A program made the position numbers and the translations under genes. Source: Leptospira meyeri (GTDB lineage: Bacteria > Spirochaetota > Leptospiria > Leptospirales > Leptospiraceae). From it: 64,000 bases of DNA. Position 1 is the first letter of the stretch. The number at the start of each line of letters is the position of its first letter. This document shows, in pieces, positions 27,985-38,024 of the stretch. The DNA lies in assembly GCF_004368965.1 (NCBI RefSeq), contig NZ_SORO01000001.1, positions 992,001-1,056,000 of the forward strand, written 5' to 3'. The notes beneath the pieces are model-generated. The model had not been told where the DNA came from and made no database searches. It saw nothing but the letters and a program-made list of their open reading frames with translations.

Positions 27985-29340
27985 TTAATAAGTATGTGCT
28001 GGATGAGAACCTAATACGGCAACTGTTTGGACATAAAAACGATATTCTCTGACTTCTTCATTTGTTGCTTTTGAATAATCTTGAATGTATCTTCTTTCCA
28101 CAGAACCTCTTACCTTTCCAAATTCCGAACTGTGAAAGGTCATCTGGAATGATTGGGCCTCAATGGCATTTTTTGCAGGGTCGCCGTTTTGATCGACCAG
28201 AGACTTATCTGTAAAATAATCATAACGAAACCCAATAGACCATAATTGGTGGAATTTAAAATCTAAAAATGCATAGGCACCCCACTGGTCTTTGGAAGGA
28301 GCTTTCGTTTTTTGAAATGTTATGGGATCAAGATTGGAAGGAAAAATTTCTTGTTGGTACCAACCTTCTCCCATTAGCATAATTTCACTTAAATTTGATC
28401 GGTTCCAACGGAGCACTGCATCCATCCCGTATAAAAGCCTTTGGTTTTTTCTTTCCGCTGTGGGTTCAAATCGAATTCCAGAAAATCCAAATTGAGTTCC
28501 CCAATTGTTACCAAAATAATAAAAATGTTTTAAGTGGGCATATAACAATGGATTATTTTTTTGGATTCCTCCATCATGAGAATGACCCCATTTCCTTCCA
28601 TTTGTAGCACCTAACACAAGTTCTTGTGTAATCCATTTCCAAGGAAATAGAATACTAAATTCTGCACCAGTATCTATAGCAGATTCCCATCCAATGAATT
28701 TTTCATGAACAATCGGAGTCATAGTAAAGGCTCGATCATGAGCATGGATTTTATTCAATCTGCCCACATCTATGAACATCTGGCCTGCTTTGAGCGAGGT
28801 ATTAAAAGGTAAAAAAGGAAATTGAACCCAAGCCTCATGGACTTCAAAAAAATACTTACCATTTTCACCATGAGCAGCCCCAATAAAATTGGCACGCATC
28901 CATTGGTCAACAGCACCATTAAACCCAAATTCGGCGGTGCGAATGTCTAACTGGTTGTCAATTCGTTCCCCAGTTCCCCTTGGTTTGTTTCTGTCCCAAG
29001 CACCAACAATATCAATGGCAGCATAAGCATCCATCATAAGATTTTGGGCCGAACGATTGATTTGTTGGTTCGATTGAACTGGCGATGTGATCCCTCGACT
29101 TCCTTCGGTTCCCTTTTCTCGTTTTTCTTGGTCTAATAAATCCTTTTCTAAATCATCTTCCCAATCAGAATTCGATTCCTTTGTTTTAACAGAAGATTCC
29201 GCATTTTTTTTGTTAGCTGATCCTTTCTCAAACAATTCCTTTTCCCATTCTGAAGTTTGGGCAAAAAGAATCACTGAAAATAGGAGGGAGAACAATACTC
29301 CCCCCATTTTGAATTTTGAAAAACGAAAATTTGGTTTCAC
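27985..29340 (-). CDS. Outer-membrane beta-barrel protein of the zinc operon
   Basis: 451 residues with a signal peptide (about 13-28) and a charged linker rich in Glu, Lys and Ser (about 29-90), then a barrel-like region that begins AAIDIVGAWD and contains RTAEFGFNG, KYFFEVHEAWVQFPF and YFTDKSLVDQ. The segment GRKWGHSHDGG contains two histidines and an aspartate as possible metal contacts. It lies between a lipoprotein (22 bases) and the metal-binding protein (26 bases), so it is part of the same transcript. I infer an outer-membrane channel for zinc; the mechanism and any TonB dependence are unclear. Confidence 0.7.
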   Translation of the reverse strand: MKPNFRFSKFKMGGVLFSLLFSVILFAQTSEWEKELFEKGSANKKNAESSVKTKESNSDWEDDLEKDLLDQEKREKGTEGSRGITSPVQSNQQINRSAQNLMMDAYAAIDIVGAWDRNKPRGTGERIDNQLDIRTAEFGFNGAVDQWMRANFIGAAHGENGKYFFEVHEAWVQFPFLPFNTSLKAGQMFIDVGRLNKIHAHDRAFTMTPIVHEKFIGWESAIDTGAEFSILFPWKWITQELVLGATNGRKWGHSHDGGIQKNNPLLYAHLKHFYYFGNNWGTQFGFSGIRFEPTAERKNQRLLYGMDAVLRWNRSNLSEIMLMGEGWYQQEIFPSNLDPITFQKTKAPSKDQWGAYAFLDFKFHQLWSIGFRYDYFTDKSLVDQNGDPAKNAIEAQSFQMTFHSSEFGKVRGSVERRYIQDYSKATNEEVREYRFYVQTVAVLGSHPAHTY

Positions 29341-29362
29341 GTTAGTTCTTTCTTATTAATTT

Positions 29363-30118
29363 TTACTGTAAGGAACCAGCCGTTCCAATGACAGTAGAAT
29401 AAATGGTAATAGATTTGATGACTGCTTTATTGATTTTTAAACCAACTCGGTCTCCTGTAAAGCCTGTAATCACTGCATCTTCTTCTTCAAATTCATAAGC
29501 AGAGCGATTGACCGAATTACAAGCACTGGACCAGCCAAAAATATGTGCATTCGCATTTTCTTTATGAACTTCGATACAAACTGTCTTTTCGATCCCTACA
29601 GAAGAGGTCCAAGCAATGCTTGGTGTGGTGACAAAAGCGGAGGGAGTGGAACCATTCAACCACTGCGCCTGCGTTGGAGAGAACTGAACACCTGGGCCGG
29701 CAAAACTAGAAGTGGATTGGACCAAAGCATCCACCAAAGAATCTCCTTGGTTCATCAAATATGTAATTTCAATTCCCGCTTTCGAATCATTTCCTGAAGT
29801 GGAAAGACTGGAAGCATTGGTAATAATTGTCGAGGCGAGACTTGTTCCCTGGATTCCTGCATTGAACGTAACCCCACTAGAGGTAAATCCAAATGCCCGT
29901 AGTACAGAGGTTGGGTCGCCAGAACATCCAGTAAATAAATAACGAGTGCCATTTCCTGCTGAACCGGACACGGCACTTGGCCCACAACTTGGGGAAGCAA
30001 ACAAGGCAGCAAACAAAGCATCCGTATTGTCTTTTTTATCTCGGGACTGAAACAGTTCAGCACAATTCAAAATAGAGAAACTGAGAACAGAAAATAGAAA
30101 AAATTTAGCAAATTTCAT
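29363..30118 (-). CDS. Lipoprotein, first gene of the zinc-type operon
   Basis: About 251 residues from the ATG at 30118 (MKFAKFFLFSVLSFSILNC), which has AGAGG five bases before it; a longer frame to 30175 runs through the operator and is unlikely. Lipobox cysteine C19 follows FSILN. The mature part is serine-threonine-rich (SGVTFNAGIQGTSLAS) with a histidine-rich patch HKENANAHIFGW. I do not recognise the family. The 53-base gap upstream holds a promoter and a palindrome resembling a Fur-family operator, so this is the first gene of the zinc-type operon leading to 25485. It could be a surface metal-binding protein. Confidence 0.75.
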   Translation of the reverse strand: MKFAKFFLFSVLSFSILNCAELFQSRDKKDNTDALFAALFASPSCGPSAVSGSAGNGTRYLFTGCSGDPTSVLRAFGFTSSGVTFNAGIQGTSLASTIITNASSLSTSGNDSKAGIEITYLMNQGDSLVDALVQSTSSFAGPGVQFSPTQAQWLNGSTPSAFVTTPSIAWTSSVGIEKTVCIEVHKENANAHIFGWSSACNSVNRSAYEFEEEDAVITGFTGDRVGLKINKAVIKSITIYSTVIGTAGSLQ

Positions 30119-30135
30119 AAATACCTCTGTTGGCC

Positions 30136-30164
30136 CATTATTTGCAACACTGTTGCAAATGCAA
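30136..30164 (-). promoter_or_regulatory. Promoter with Zur-like palindrome, zinc-type operon
   Basis: A perfect dyad at 30140-30160 has arms ATTTGCAACA and TGTTGCAAAT around one C. On the minus strand it sits between TTGCAT (-35, 30164 to 30159) and ATAATG (-10, 30141 to 30136), spaced 17 bases, so a bound repressor would block RNA polymerase. The core TTGCAA-N5-TTGCAA matches the ATGCAA-N5-TTGCAT sites before the COG0523 gene. Confidence 0.7.
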
Positions 30165-30171
30165 CCACGTT

Positions 30172-31203
30172 TCATTTAAAAAATAAGTTTTCTGCGTTTT
30201 GTTGTAGGATTTTTTGTTTGGCCCGGTCGCTAATCGGTAGATCTAAAAAACGTGTGATGGGATGGTTTAGATTATAGGGAATGTTCGGAAAATCCGACCC
30301 AAAGTAAATTTGATTCTGGTATTTTTCCAGATAAAAAACTGCCGCATCCACATCTTCTTTTCTCCCGGTCGCAAGAAAATCTACAAAGACCATTGTGGTA
30401 TCAAGACCTAAGTTAGGAAAACTTTCCAATAACGAAGCATAGGCGGAGATTTCATGAGCTCCCATATGAGCGACAATGATCCGTAACTTCGGATAGGTTT
30501 GGAGAAAAGGTTTAAAAAATTGGATCCCTGTAAACTCACCGGGAAGTGGTGCCGTTCCTGTATGGATGAGGATGGGGATTTGTTTTTCCTGTAAATATAA
30601 AAAGGTGTCGGCAAGTTCAGGAGTGTTTAAATTGAGTTTAGAGACTTCGCAGTGGAGTTTGAATCCACAAAATTCATACTCTTCCACTGCCTTTTTTACA
30701 TACGTAAGAACTCCCTCTTCGGGATAAAAAGTTCCAAAGGGAACGGCTCCTTTCCATTTTTTATAATTAGCATAAGTCCAATCATTTAATGGAGAAGCCA
30801 TACCTGCTTTATGAGCATAATTTAAAGTAGTAAACCGTTCGATCCCATTGTGGTGAAGTCGTTCCACTCTTTCCCTTTCTGGTAACCGGTATCCGATCGC
30901 CCAGTTCACGTTATCAAACCAACGCCAAATCAGTTTCATTACCGTTTCTGGAAAAAAATGAGTGTGGATATCGAAAATATAAGGAATTCCTAAATCACGA
31001 ATGCGTATTTTGTGGTCAGGGTTTTCGGAATCTAAAATGGGAGGAAATGAATCTCCTCTCCAAGAAAATGGAGAAGAGAGGCGAATGTCTGGTTTGTTGG
31101 AAGACTTGATACCTTCCCCTTCTTCCATAAAACATGCGTAACAAGGAAGAAGAGGATTTGAATCTACTGGTTTAAGCAGTGATTGGAGCTTTTTTCTTTC
31201 CAC
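30172..31203 (-). CDS. Amidohydrolase-2-family metal-dependent hydrolase
   Basis: 343 residues from a GTG at 31203, which overlaps the acyl-CoA dehydrogenase gene by 32 bases; a later ATG at 31128 is possible. TIM-barrel metal-hydrolase motifs are present: [10 protein letters not shown] (HxH), [23 protein letters not shown] and [12 protein letters not shown] (final aspartate). These resemble the decarboxylase/hydrolase (ACMSD-like) subgroup. The substrate cannot be deduced. The N-terminal 60 residues, with CYACF, are not part of the barrel. The end of the gene lies 53 bases before the zinc-type lipoprotein gene and its operator. Confidence 0.8.
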   Translation of the reverse strand: MERKKLQSLLKPVDSNPLLPCYACFMEEGEGIKSSNKPDIRLSSPFSWRGDSFPPILDSENPDHKIRIRDLGIPYIFDIHTHFFPETVMKLIWRWFDNVNWAIGYRLPERERVERLHHNGIERFTTLNYAHKAGMASPLNDWTYANYKKWKGAVPFGTFYPEEGVLTYVKKAVEEYEFCGFKLHCEVSKLNLNTPELADTFLYLQEKQIPILIHTGTAPLPGEFTGIQFFKPFLQTYPKLRIIVAHMGAHEISAYASLLESFPNLGLDTTMVFVDFLATGRKEDVDAAVFYLEKYQNQIYFGSDFPNIPYNLNHPITRFLDLPISDRAKQKILQQNAENLFFK

Positions 31204-32929
31204 GAATCTTTGTTAGGTTTGAAGCAAGGATTGCCGAACTATCAAGGATATAGGCATCTGTGATCGACTTTCGATAGTTTCTTCTTTCTACCTTAGAACG
31301 ACCAATACTTCTTTCGAGTAACAAACTATTGTGGAAACGAGCTGCAGACTCTACGACTTCAAAGGCCAATTCTTCCCGAAGCGGAGTGGAATCAATTTCC
31401 GCATATTCAGCCACAACGGTTTCAAATTGTTTGAATAGGTCGTTTAATCCTTGGCTAGATGCAAAAGTTGCCATTTCCGATTTTAGGTATTCACGGTAAA
31501 TACCCGTTTCTGTCATCCCTGAAACAATCCCACCAATACAAGCTACCGTTTGTAATTGTGTCGTTCCTTCATAGATATTGGTAATACGAACATCACGGTA
31601 AAGTCTTGCTACATCATAATCTTCTGTATAACCTGATCCACCGTGGATCTGCATGGCATCATAAGCCACAAGGTTTGCCATTTCTGTGATGTAGTATTTG
31701 GAAAGTGGAGTGAAAAGAGAGGCAAGTTTTTCCCATTTTTTGAAAGACTCATCTTTTTTGATGTCTTTCTCAGAAAGACCTTTCATCTTTCCTCGTTCTT
31801 CTTTCCAACGATATTGGTCTACGGCAAAACTTGCTTCGTAAAGAATACAACGCATGGCAGCCACTTCTCGTTCCATACGTTCCAACATTTTTTTCACTGC
31901 AGTGATGTTGTTAATGGTTTTTCCAAACTGCACTCTTTCTTCTGCATACTTTTTTCCTTCGAAGAAAGCTGCAGTGGCAATCCCCATTGCTTGGGCCGCA
32001 ATGTTGAGGCGAGCTTGGTTCATCATGGCCATTGAGTATTTGACAAGACCTTTTCCTTCTTCCCCAATCAGAATCCCTGGACTGTTTTCAAACACCACTT
32101 CGCAAGTAGGAGAACAATGAAGTCCCATTTTCTTTTCAATGGAAGCTACAAATACATCTTTGGAGTGAACTAAAAAGAAAGAAAGTCCACGAGCACCACT
32201 TGTCGTAGTTCCTGTTCTCGCAAGTGTGAGGATGATGGAAGGAGCGTTACCAAAACCACAAGCGTGAGTGATGAAACGTTTGGTTCCTGTGATCTTCCAA
32301 GTTCCGTCTTCACCTTTAACAGCTTTGGTTTGTAAATTAGGAAGGTCCGATCCGTAGTTTGGTTCAGTCAGAGCCATCGCACCACAAAGTTCTCCAGCTG
32401 CCATCTTTGGAACAAATTCATGGATCATTTCTTCTGTCCCGAATCGTTCTACCGTTTCTGCTAGGTTCATACAACCAAGAGTGATGGCAAGGGATCCGTC
32501 TCCACGAGAAACACATTCAGATAACATCGATTGTACGACAGAAGGTAACCCTAGTCCACCATAATGTCTGTGGATTCCGTATGGAAGGAGTCCGGCCGAT
32601 TTGATTTTTTCAACGACATCTAACATAGATTTGGGGAATCCAACTTGGCCATCTTTGTATTTGAGACCTTCTTCATCCATTTGTTTAGCGATTTGAGAGA
32701 TATCGTTTCCGGCAATGTCCCCACCTGCTTCTAAAGTAGAACGATAGAATTCAATGGCGTCTTCATAGTTTCCCGGAGCAAAAGCGAGTTCTTCCTTTCC
32801 TGATTTTTGGTATTCTGCAAAGTCTTCAAAACCTTGTTCGTATTGGTCAACTACCTCGTTCCAAGGTGTAAGGGAATCAAAATGATCAATTAGGTCATCG
32901 TTATCATTAAAATAGTTATTCGAAATCAT
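31172..32929 (-). CDS. Acyl-CoA dehydrogenase
   Basis: 585 residues. The order is N-terminal helical domain, beta domain with FAD-binding [13 protein letters not shown], and C-terminal domain with [20 protein letters not shown] and catalytic-base segment IYEGTTQLQ (glutamate). The extra C-terminal 100 residues ([18 protein letters not shown]) are typical of the larger acyl-CoA dehydrogenases of leptospires, which grow on long-chain fatty acids. It probably oxidises acyl-CoA in beta-oxidation in the cytoplasm. The gene is followed by the amidohydrolase with a 32-base overlap. Chain-length preference cannot be read from the sequence. Confidence 0.9.
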   Translation of the reverse strand: MISNNYFNDNDDLIDHFDSLTPWNEVVDQYEQGFEDFAEYQKSGKEELAFAPGNYEDAIEFYRSTLEAGGDIAGNDISQIAKQMDEEGLKYKDGQVGFPKSMLDVVEKIKSAGLLPYGIHRHYGGLGLPSVVQSMLSECVSRGDGSLAITLGCMNLAETVERFGTEEMIHEFVPKMAAGELCGAMALTEPNYGSDLPNLQTKAVKGEDGTWKITGTKRFITHACGFGNAPSIILTLARTGTTTSGARGLSFFLVHSKDVFVASIEKKMGLHCSPTCEVVFENSPGILIGEEGKGLVKYSMAMMNQARLNIAAQAMGIATAAFFEGKKYAEERVQFGKTINNITAVKKMLERMEREVAAMRCILYEASFAVDQYRWKEERGKMKGLSEKDIKKDESFKKWEKLASLFTPLSKYYITEMANLVAYDAMQIHGGSGYTEDYDVARLYRDVRITNIYEGTTQLQTVACIGGIVSGMTETGIYREYLKSEMATFASSQGLNDLFKQFETVVAEYAEIDSTPLREELAFEVVESAARFHNSLLLERSIGRSKVERRNYRKSITDAYILDSSAILASNLTKIRGKKKAPITA

Positions 32930-33054
32930 AGAGTCGGCTCCTAAATAGGACTTTCACTCAAAGATCAAAGAGGTGAGAAGAATTACAAATAGTTTTCCCA
33001 TCTCAGGACCTGAACGAAACGGACAGCCGTTAAGTTAATGGTGTTAGACAAGGA

Positions 33055-34593
33055 TCATTTGATACGGTTTGCCAATCCTTGAATGTCTTCAATATGCTCA
33101 GCAAGAACTCTCGTGTTTTCTGCGACTACTTGGACATCTTTTTCTATACTTTGTGCCGCTCTCATCACCTCTTTATTTTCAAGGGATTGGTCTTTGGCAA
33201 TGGATTCCAACTGGGAGGACAACACCTTTAGCTCCTTCTGTGATTCTAAAACACGAGCATTTAATCTTTGCAAGTCGATAAATTTTTCATTAAAACTGAT
33301 CACCTTATTTTGAATTTTACTCATTTCATTTTTTTGATTTAATGCCATTTCGTTTGCGTCTTTTGCCGAAACATTTCCTTTGAGTAAATCCGATTTCGAT
33401 TTAAGAATCGTTTTGGAAATAACACTTGCGTTTAGCGCAGAATTTTCTGCCAGTTTTGCAACTTCTTGGGCAACAACGGCAAACCCACGACCATGTTCTC
33501 CTGCTCTTGCAGCCTCAATGGAGGCATTGAGGGCTAGAAGATTGGTCTGGTCAGCAATTTCTTTCATAATTTGGTTTACATCTTCCACCTTCTGGAAACT
33601 ATTACTTACCTCACTTAAAACAGAATTTAAGTTTTCCATCGAATTTGTTACTAAATTACTAAATTTAGAGGATTCGTTGATTTGGCCAGAAATGATATCA
33701 ATCTCTACTCGAACCGTTTTAACGATTCCCTCTAAGGTGTGGCTTTCTTCATTTAAGGTTTCTATTCGATTGTATTGGTCTTTTACAAAAGTAAAAGAGT
33801 TCTCCGTAGATTGTGAAATTTTTGTTAACGAAGCTGAAATTTCTTCAATGGAAGCAGCTTGGTTTTGAACAAGGCTATTTAAATCATCAGCAAACACTTT
33901 TAAGGCGGCAACGGATTGATTTAAATTTTCTCCAGTTTCTACCAATGCCTCTTTTTGTGTTTCCATCACTTTAGAATGTTCTTCAGAAGTTTTTTTCCCT
34001 TGGACAGCTTCGTCTCTAATCGAAGTGAGTAACCTCACCATTTTTGCAATCGCGACAGTAGCCATTCCCAAAAAGAAAACTTTCACAATTTCCACAGGTA
34101 AAGAAATTGCATAAGCCATTTTATGTGTATCATTTCGATCCACAAACTCCATTCCTGAAATACCAGCAAAAACCAAAGATCCAATTTGCACTAATGTTAA
34201 GAAAAATCCTATGATATAGGTTTGTTTTGAAGAAAAAAGAAAACCCGAATATAAGAGAATAAAAAAGGAAATAATATAGTTCACACCGTCTTTTAAAGCA
34301 GAAGATGCAATATCTAAGTCCATAAGACTTTGTCCTAAGGTGTTAGAACCTATGAGTAGGATATCCACAAGCACAAACCAAAAGGCACGAGGATCTTTCC
34401 CTTTTTTTAATAACAAAAACTGTGTCAATGCGACCATTCCGTAAAAGAAGGTCGTAAAAAGCATCATGATGAGTTGGTCTTTATGGAGTGAGCCAAGACT
34501 GCCTAGAATTCCTAAAATAAAGATAACAAGTAAAGTAGAGCGAATCGAATTGATGGTTTTTGTGGCCTTTAGGTAATACGGATCCAATTGCAT
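33055..34593 (-). CDS. Methyl-accepting chemotaxis protein
   Basis: 512 residues. The N-terminal half has six to seven hydrophobic helices (residues about 15-195) and no periplasmic ligand domain; the C-terminal half is a cytoplasmic signalling coiled coil with the conserved hairpin tip [19 protein letters not shown] and [19 protein letters not shown]. It couples to CheA/CheW. Without a sensory loop it may sense membrane or energy signals. The start codon lies 167 bases from the divergent COG0523 gene in a region with several TGCAA half-sites. Confidence 0.9.
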   Translation of the reverse strand: MQLDPYYLKATKTINSIRSTLLVIFILGILGSLGSLHKDQLIMMLFTTFFYGMVALTQFLLLKKGKDPRAFWFVLVDILLIGSNTLGQSLMDLDIASSALKDGVNYIISFFILLYSGFLFSSKQTYIIGFFLTLVQIGSLVFAGISGMEFVDRNDTHKMAYAISLPVEIVKVFFLGMATVAIAKMVRLLTSIRDEAVQGKKTSEEHSKVMETQKEALVETGENLNQSVAALKVFADDLNSLVQNQAASIEEISASLTKISQSTENSFTFVKDQYNRIETLNEESHTLEGIVKTVRVEIDIISGQINESSKFSNLVTNSMENLNSVLSEVSNSFQKVEDVNQIMKEIADQTNLLALNASIEAARAGEHGRGFAVVAQEVAKLAENSALNASVISKTILKSKSDLLKGNVSAKDANEMALNQKNEMSKIQNKVISFNEKFIDLQRLNARVLESQKELKVLSSQLESIAKDQSLENKEVMRAAQSIEKDVQVVAENTRVLAEHIEDIQGLANRIK

Positions 34594-34681
34594 TTCTAAA
34601 GAATTTGAACTTCATTCATAAAATGCAAGGATTTCCCTTAGAATGCGGAGAAATACTGGATAAAACCCTCTCCAGGAATTG

Positions 34682-34698
34682 ATGCAACAAAATTGCAT
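34682..34698. promoter_or_regulatory. Zur-like palindrome 1 before the COG0523 operon
   Basis: ATGCAA-CAAAA-TTGCAT, perfect six-base arms around five bases. It lies between the divergent chemotaxis receptor and COG0523 genes. TTGACG at 34705 begins just after it as a possible -35 for the COG0523 operon. Same arms and spacing as the site at 34731. Confidence 0.65.
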
Positions 34699-34730
34699 TT
34701 AAGGTTGACGGAATTTCCTTACCAAAACAA

Positions 34731-34747
34731 ATGCAACTATATTGCAT
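34731..34747. promoter_or_regulatory. Zur-like palindrome 2 before the COG0523 operon
   Basis: ATGCAA-CTATA-TTGCAT with perfect arms, followed by AAGGAA and the GTPase ATG at 34761. The 49-base centre-to-centre distance to the first site is nearly five helical turns. An ATG in the first arm could be mistaken for a start, but the ribosome site serves 34761. Confidence 0.65.
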
Positions 34748-34760
34748 TAAGGAAATTCGA

Positions 34761-35993
34761 ATGACAGGAAAAATTCCCGTAACCGTCCTCTCCGGTTTTT
34801 TAGGAGCCGGCAAAACCACTCTACTCAACCACATCCTCGCAAACCGAGAGGGACTTCGTGTGGCAGTCATTGTAAACGATATGAGTGAAGTCAACATTGA
34901 TGCAAGGCTCGTGGCCTCTGGTGGAAGTCTCAGCCGCACCAATGAGAAGTTAGTGGAGATGTCGAATGGTTGTATTTGTTGTACCCTTCGTGAAGATTTA
35001 CTGATTGAAATCACAAAACTTGCCAAAGAGGGAAGGTTTGATTCCATCCTTATCGAATCCACTGGAATTTCAGAACCCCTTCCCATTGCCGAAACCTTTA
35101 CATTTGAAGATGAAACAGGAGTTAGTTTATCAGATATTGTTACCTTGGATTCGATGATCACCGTTGTGGATGCAGTCAATTTTTTAAAAGACTTCCAAAG
35201 CCTAGACTCTTTAAGAGAACGAGAATTAGGTGCAGGTGATGAAGATGATCGGGACATTGTAGACTTACTAGTAGACCAAGTTGAATTTAGTAATACCATC
35301 ATTGTAAACAAAATCAGTTTGTTATCCGAAGAAAAAAAGAATCGGCTCCTTACCATTTTACGATCCTTAAATGCCGATGCGGAAATAATATCTACCGATT
35401 ATAGCAAAGTTCCCTTAACAAAGGTATTGAATACCGGGCGATTTGATTTTGAGAAAGCAAGTCAGTCCCCTTTATGGTTAAAAGAACTTCGAGGAGAACA
35501 TGTTCCCGAGACAGAAGAATATGGAATCAAAAGTTTTGTGTATGGAAATAGACGTCCCTTTCATCCAGAACGATTTTACAAATGGTTGCATTCAGAAAAA
35601 CCAGGCGTGGTTCGGGCCAAAGGATTTGTATGGATTGCCAGTAAAATGGATTGGGTTGTTTTGTATTCCCAAGCGGGAAACTTATCTTCCTACAAACCAG
35701 AAGGGTATTGGTGGGCCAGTATCCCTGATGAAGAAATCCCCGATGATCCAGAAGTATTTAAAAATTTACAGGCACACTGGCTGGAACCTTGGGGAGATCG
35801 GCGCCAAGAGATTGTCCTCATTGGTCGAGATATGGATGAAAAAAAACTACGGGCAACTCTCGATAAATGCCTGCTAAGTGATACAGAATATAAAGAAGGT
35901 CCTGATGGTTGGGCAAAGTTCGAAGATCCATTTCCCGATTGGGATTCTATGATAGAAGAGTCGGAAGCAATAGAGGATGAGTCAGACGTATGA
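34761..35993 (+). CDS. COG0523 GTPase, putative zinc metallochaperone
   Basis: 410 residues from the ATG at 34761, preceded by AAGGAA at seven bases; an upstream in-frame ATG at 34731 is inside an operator. G1 motif [16 protein letters not shown] (11-26), the metal-binding CxCC loop [12 protein letters not shown] (C71, C73, C74), GTP-binding IIVNKISLL and the C-terminal CobW_C region ([26 protein letters not shown]) are clear. COG0523 proteins use GTP to deliver metal to client enzymes; Zur-controlled members act under zinc starvation. The upstream palindromes and a DUF1826 neighbour fit this. The stop overlaps the next start by 4 bases. Confidence 0.92.
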   Translation: MTGKIPVTVLSGFLGAGKTTLLNHILANREGLRVAVIVNDMSEVNIDARLVASGGSLSRTNEKLVEMSNGCICCTLREDLLIEITKLAKEGRFDSILIESTGISEPLPIAETFTFEDETGVSLSDIVTLDSMITVVDAVNFLKDFQSLDSLRERELGAGDEDDRDIVDLLVDQVEFSNTIIVNKISLLSEEKKNRLLTILRSLNADAEIISTDYSKVPLTKVLNTGRFDFEKASQSPLWLKELRGEHVPETEEYGIKSFVYGNRRPFHPERFYKWLHSEKPGVVRAKGFVWIASKMDWVVLYSQAGNLSSYKPEGYWWASIPDEEIPDDPEVFKNLQAHWLEPWGDRRQEIVLIGRDMDEKKLRATLDKCLLSDTEYKEGPDGWAKFEDPFPDWDSMIEESEAIEDESDV

Positions 35994-36526
35994 AGGTTTA
36001 TCTGGGGGACATGCCGGTAGAACTTACTGGCAAAAGACCCAAAATTGGACTTAAATGGTGCTACACGTTTCAATTTAAACCTGTTTTGAATACAAATTCT
36101 AAGTTTCCAAATTTGAAACGCAGAAAAGGTTTTTTCTTAATTTCGACTTTACCCAACGTTAAAAGTTACGCTTGTTCTACTCAAGTTTTAGACTTAGAGG
36201 AAGAAATAAAGAAAAGAAATATCTCTGCAAAGATCATTCATATCGCATCTGACGGAGAAACATCTTGGGATGATATAAAAAAACTCCATCCACATTTAAA
36301 GGCTTATGGATATACACTGAAGAGCTGTAAAGAAGATGATGTTATTAAACTTAAAAATATGCTAGGTATTGGAGTTATTGGTTCACATCGATTGGCCCAT
36401 GGGTTGTTTGCCATTCAAGATGGAATCCTTATTTCAAGTATGATCCCAAAACAGCAGTATGGAGTCCCAAATATAAAAAAATTCTTAACTCAATTACAAA
36501 ATCTGAAGGATTTCAAAAAAATATGA
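35990..36526 (+). CDS. Thiol peroxidase-like redoxin
   Basis: 178 residues, no signal. The thioredoxin-fold segment [19 protein letters not shown] resembles Tpx, in which the peroxidatic cysteine follows TLPS...TGVC; here it is C62 with serine (S59) at the position of the usual threonine. C113 ([10 protein letters not shown]) is in the region of the Tpx resolving cysteine. [18 protein letters not shown] corresponds to the arginine-containing strand. I infer a peroxiredoxin or atypical redox partner. It is the middle gene of COG0523-redoxin-DUF1826 with 4-base overlaps on both sides, so it should respond to the same metal signal. Confidence 0.7.
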   Translation: MKVYLGDMPVELTGKRPKIGLKWCYTFQFKPVLNTNSKFPNLKRRKGFFLISTLPNVKSYACSTQVLDLEEEIKKRNISAKIIHIASDGETSWDDIKKLHPHLKAYGYTLKSCKEDDVIKLKNMLGIGVIGSHRLAHGLFAIQDGILISSMIPKQQYGVPNIKKFLTQLQNLKDFKKI

Positions 36527-37143
36527 ACTCAGTGTATGAAGTAATAGAAAACTTTAGTATATCAAACAATAAAGAAGTGTTATTTGATATCAACCGAAAA
36601 GGGATCAATATTGCTATTTGGAAACGAAGTCCTTCAAGAAACATTATTAATTATTTAGACATTCTTTCGAAAATCAAAAATTTTTCTCTTCAGATCAATT
36701 CCAAAGAAGTCCAGTCAATTGATAAATATCTTCCGATTCATTACAACCGAACTGTATTGGATTTTGCAAAAGAAATGTTACAACTTTCCAATTTATTTGC
36801 GATGGTCACTGGATTAAAAGAACACAACTTGCACATATCAACAATAGAAACTACACAGTGTCCGTTATATCACGTTGATTTTTTGTCTTATCGGATGATC
36901 TGTACTTATATCGGACCAAGTACGCAATGGATTCCAAATTTTAACGCAGATAGAAATCATCTTGGCTGTGGCAGAAACAATCATTTAGTAAAAGATTTTA
37001 GATTAGTTAGAGAAACAGAAAACTTTGATGTTATTTTAATGAAAGGAGATACACATCCTAATGACCCAAATAACGGATGCATTCATAAATCGCCCGAAAT
37101 CATTAATGGCTCCCGTATTTTTATTAGAATTGATGGAAGTTAA
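36523..37143 (+). CDS. DUF1826 protein, zinc-regulon partner
   Basis: 206 residues. The C-terminal half shows the DUF1826 signature: LYHVDFLSYRMICTYIGP, then TQWIP, DVILMKGD, and GCIHKSPE with RIFIRID. Conserved histidines, cysteines and aspartates could hold a metal (YHVD and IHKSPE). By published genome-context work the family repeatedly accompanies COG0523 and Zur, but its biochemical role is unknown. It overlaps the redoxin gene by 4 bases and ends a three-gene operon. No terminator is visible before the convergent CPBP gene. Confidence 0.85.
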   Translation: MNSVYEVIENFSISNNKEVLFDINRKGINIAIWKRSPSRNIINYLDILSKIKNFSLQINSKEVQSIDKYLPIHYNRTVLDFAKEMLQLSNLFAMVTGLKEHNLHISTIETTQCPLYHVDFLSYRMICTYIGPSTQWIPNFNADRNHLGCGRNNHLVKDFRLVRETENFDVILMKGDTHPNDPNNGCIHKSPEIINGSRIFIRIDGS

Positions 37144-37178
37144 GACTCAAAATTCAATTAACAAAACTGGCGCATTCC

Positions 37179-37982
37179 TTAATTTGTTTGCCTACCTACC
37201 TTGGATAAATTTTTCCACCCCGTCAAACCAAGTACAAACACAGCAAAAACAACGAGCAAAAACCCGGTGATGTTCATTATGTTTGTATCAATGGAGTCAG
37301 AAGTAAACACAATGTCTATGGCCCCGTGAAAAAGGGCCACCATAAGAATACTTCCTCTTGATGAATTATAGAGCCAGGTCAAAAGAATGGCTCCTGTAAA
37401 CAAAGACATAAACCATCCGAAAATTCCAAACGCATCCATTGCCATAAAACCAGGACGATATAAAAAAAGCGGAGTGTGCCATAACGCCCATAAAAATGTA
37501 AGGATTACCGTTGAAGTCAAAGCATTCCATTTTTTTTGTAACTTCGGTAAGGCGTAACCTCTCCATCCAGTTTCTTCCCCAAATCCATAGACGATGAAAT
37601 TGTATAAAAAGAAAGAAACAAAACCAAACTGGGGAAACTCAAGGCTTCCACCCAATCCATCAAAACTAAACTTTGAGCTACTAAAATAATTGATAGAAGT
37701 TGCGAAAACAAGAAGGACAAAGGGACTAAAAATCGCAATGAAATACCAAAACCAACTTACTTTCCACTGAAACATTCTTGAGAGTAGATCTTTTATACCT
37801 GCATTGCCATCTTCTAATTTGTTTAAAATAAACGCAGCAGACAAAGGTCCAAGCGCTCCCCATGCATGATGAAAAGGCAAAACCGGTAAAAAATAAATCC
37901 CAAACTTAGGCAAATACAAAGGAAGCCAAATGGTCCAAGAGATGAGGTACGCCAAAAAAAAATATAACACTAACGATTTCAT
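37179..37982 (-). CDS. CPBP-family intramembrane glutamic endopeptidase
   Basis: 267 residues, seven or eight hydrophobic helices. The Abi/CPBP motifs are all present: motif 1 FGEETGWRGYALPKL (EExxxR), motif 2 FLWALWHTPLFL (FxxxH) and motif 3 LFHGAIDIV. These glutamates and histidines form the active site of type II CAAX-processing-like proteases. In bacteria the family often protects from bacteriocins or processes membrane proteins; the substrate is unknown. It faces DUF1826 convergently with a 35-base gap and is separated by 42 bases from the HEAT gene. Confidence 0.88.
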   Translation of the reverse strand: MKSLVLYFFLAYLISWTIWLPLYLPKFGIYFLPVLPFHHAWGALGPLSAAFILNKLEDGNAGIKDLLSRMFQWKVSWFWYFIAIFSPFVLLVFATSINYFSSSKFSFDGLGGSLEFPQFGFVSFFLYNFIVYGFGEETGWRGYALPKLQKKWNALTSTVILTFLWALWHTPLFLYRPGFMAMDAFGIFGWFMSLFTGAILLTWLYNSSRGSILMVALFHGAIDIVFTSDSIDTNIMNITGFLLVVFAVFVLGLTGWKNLSKVGRQTN

Positions 37983-38024
37983 ATAATCTTTCCTATGATC
38001 TTAACAAAAAAACCAATTTAAAAA

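Noticed and set aside
33018..33031. AACGG-ACAG-CCGTT hairpin after the chemotaxis receptor gene
   Set aside because: Short stem without T run on the relevant strand; too weak to call a terminator.
34588..34628. TTGCAT and ATGCAA half-sites near the chemotaxis receptor start
   Set aside because: Separated by 29 bases and one lies in coding DNA; not counted as a third Zur-like site, though the clustering is noted.
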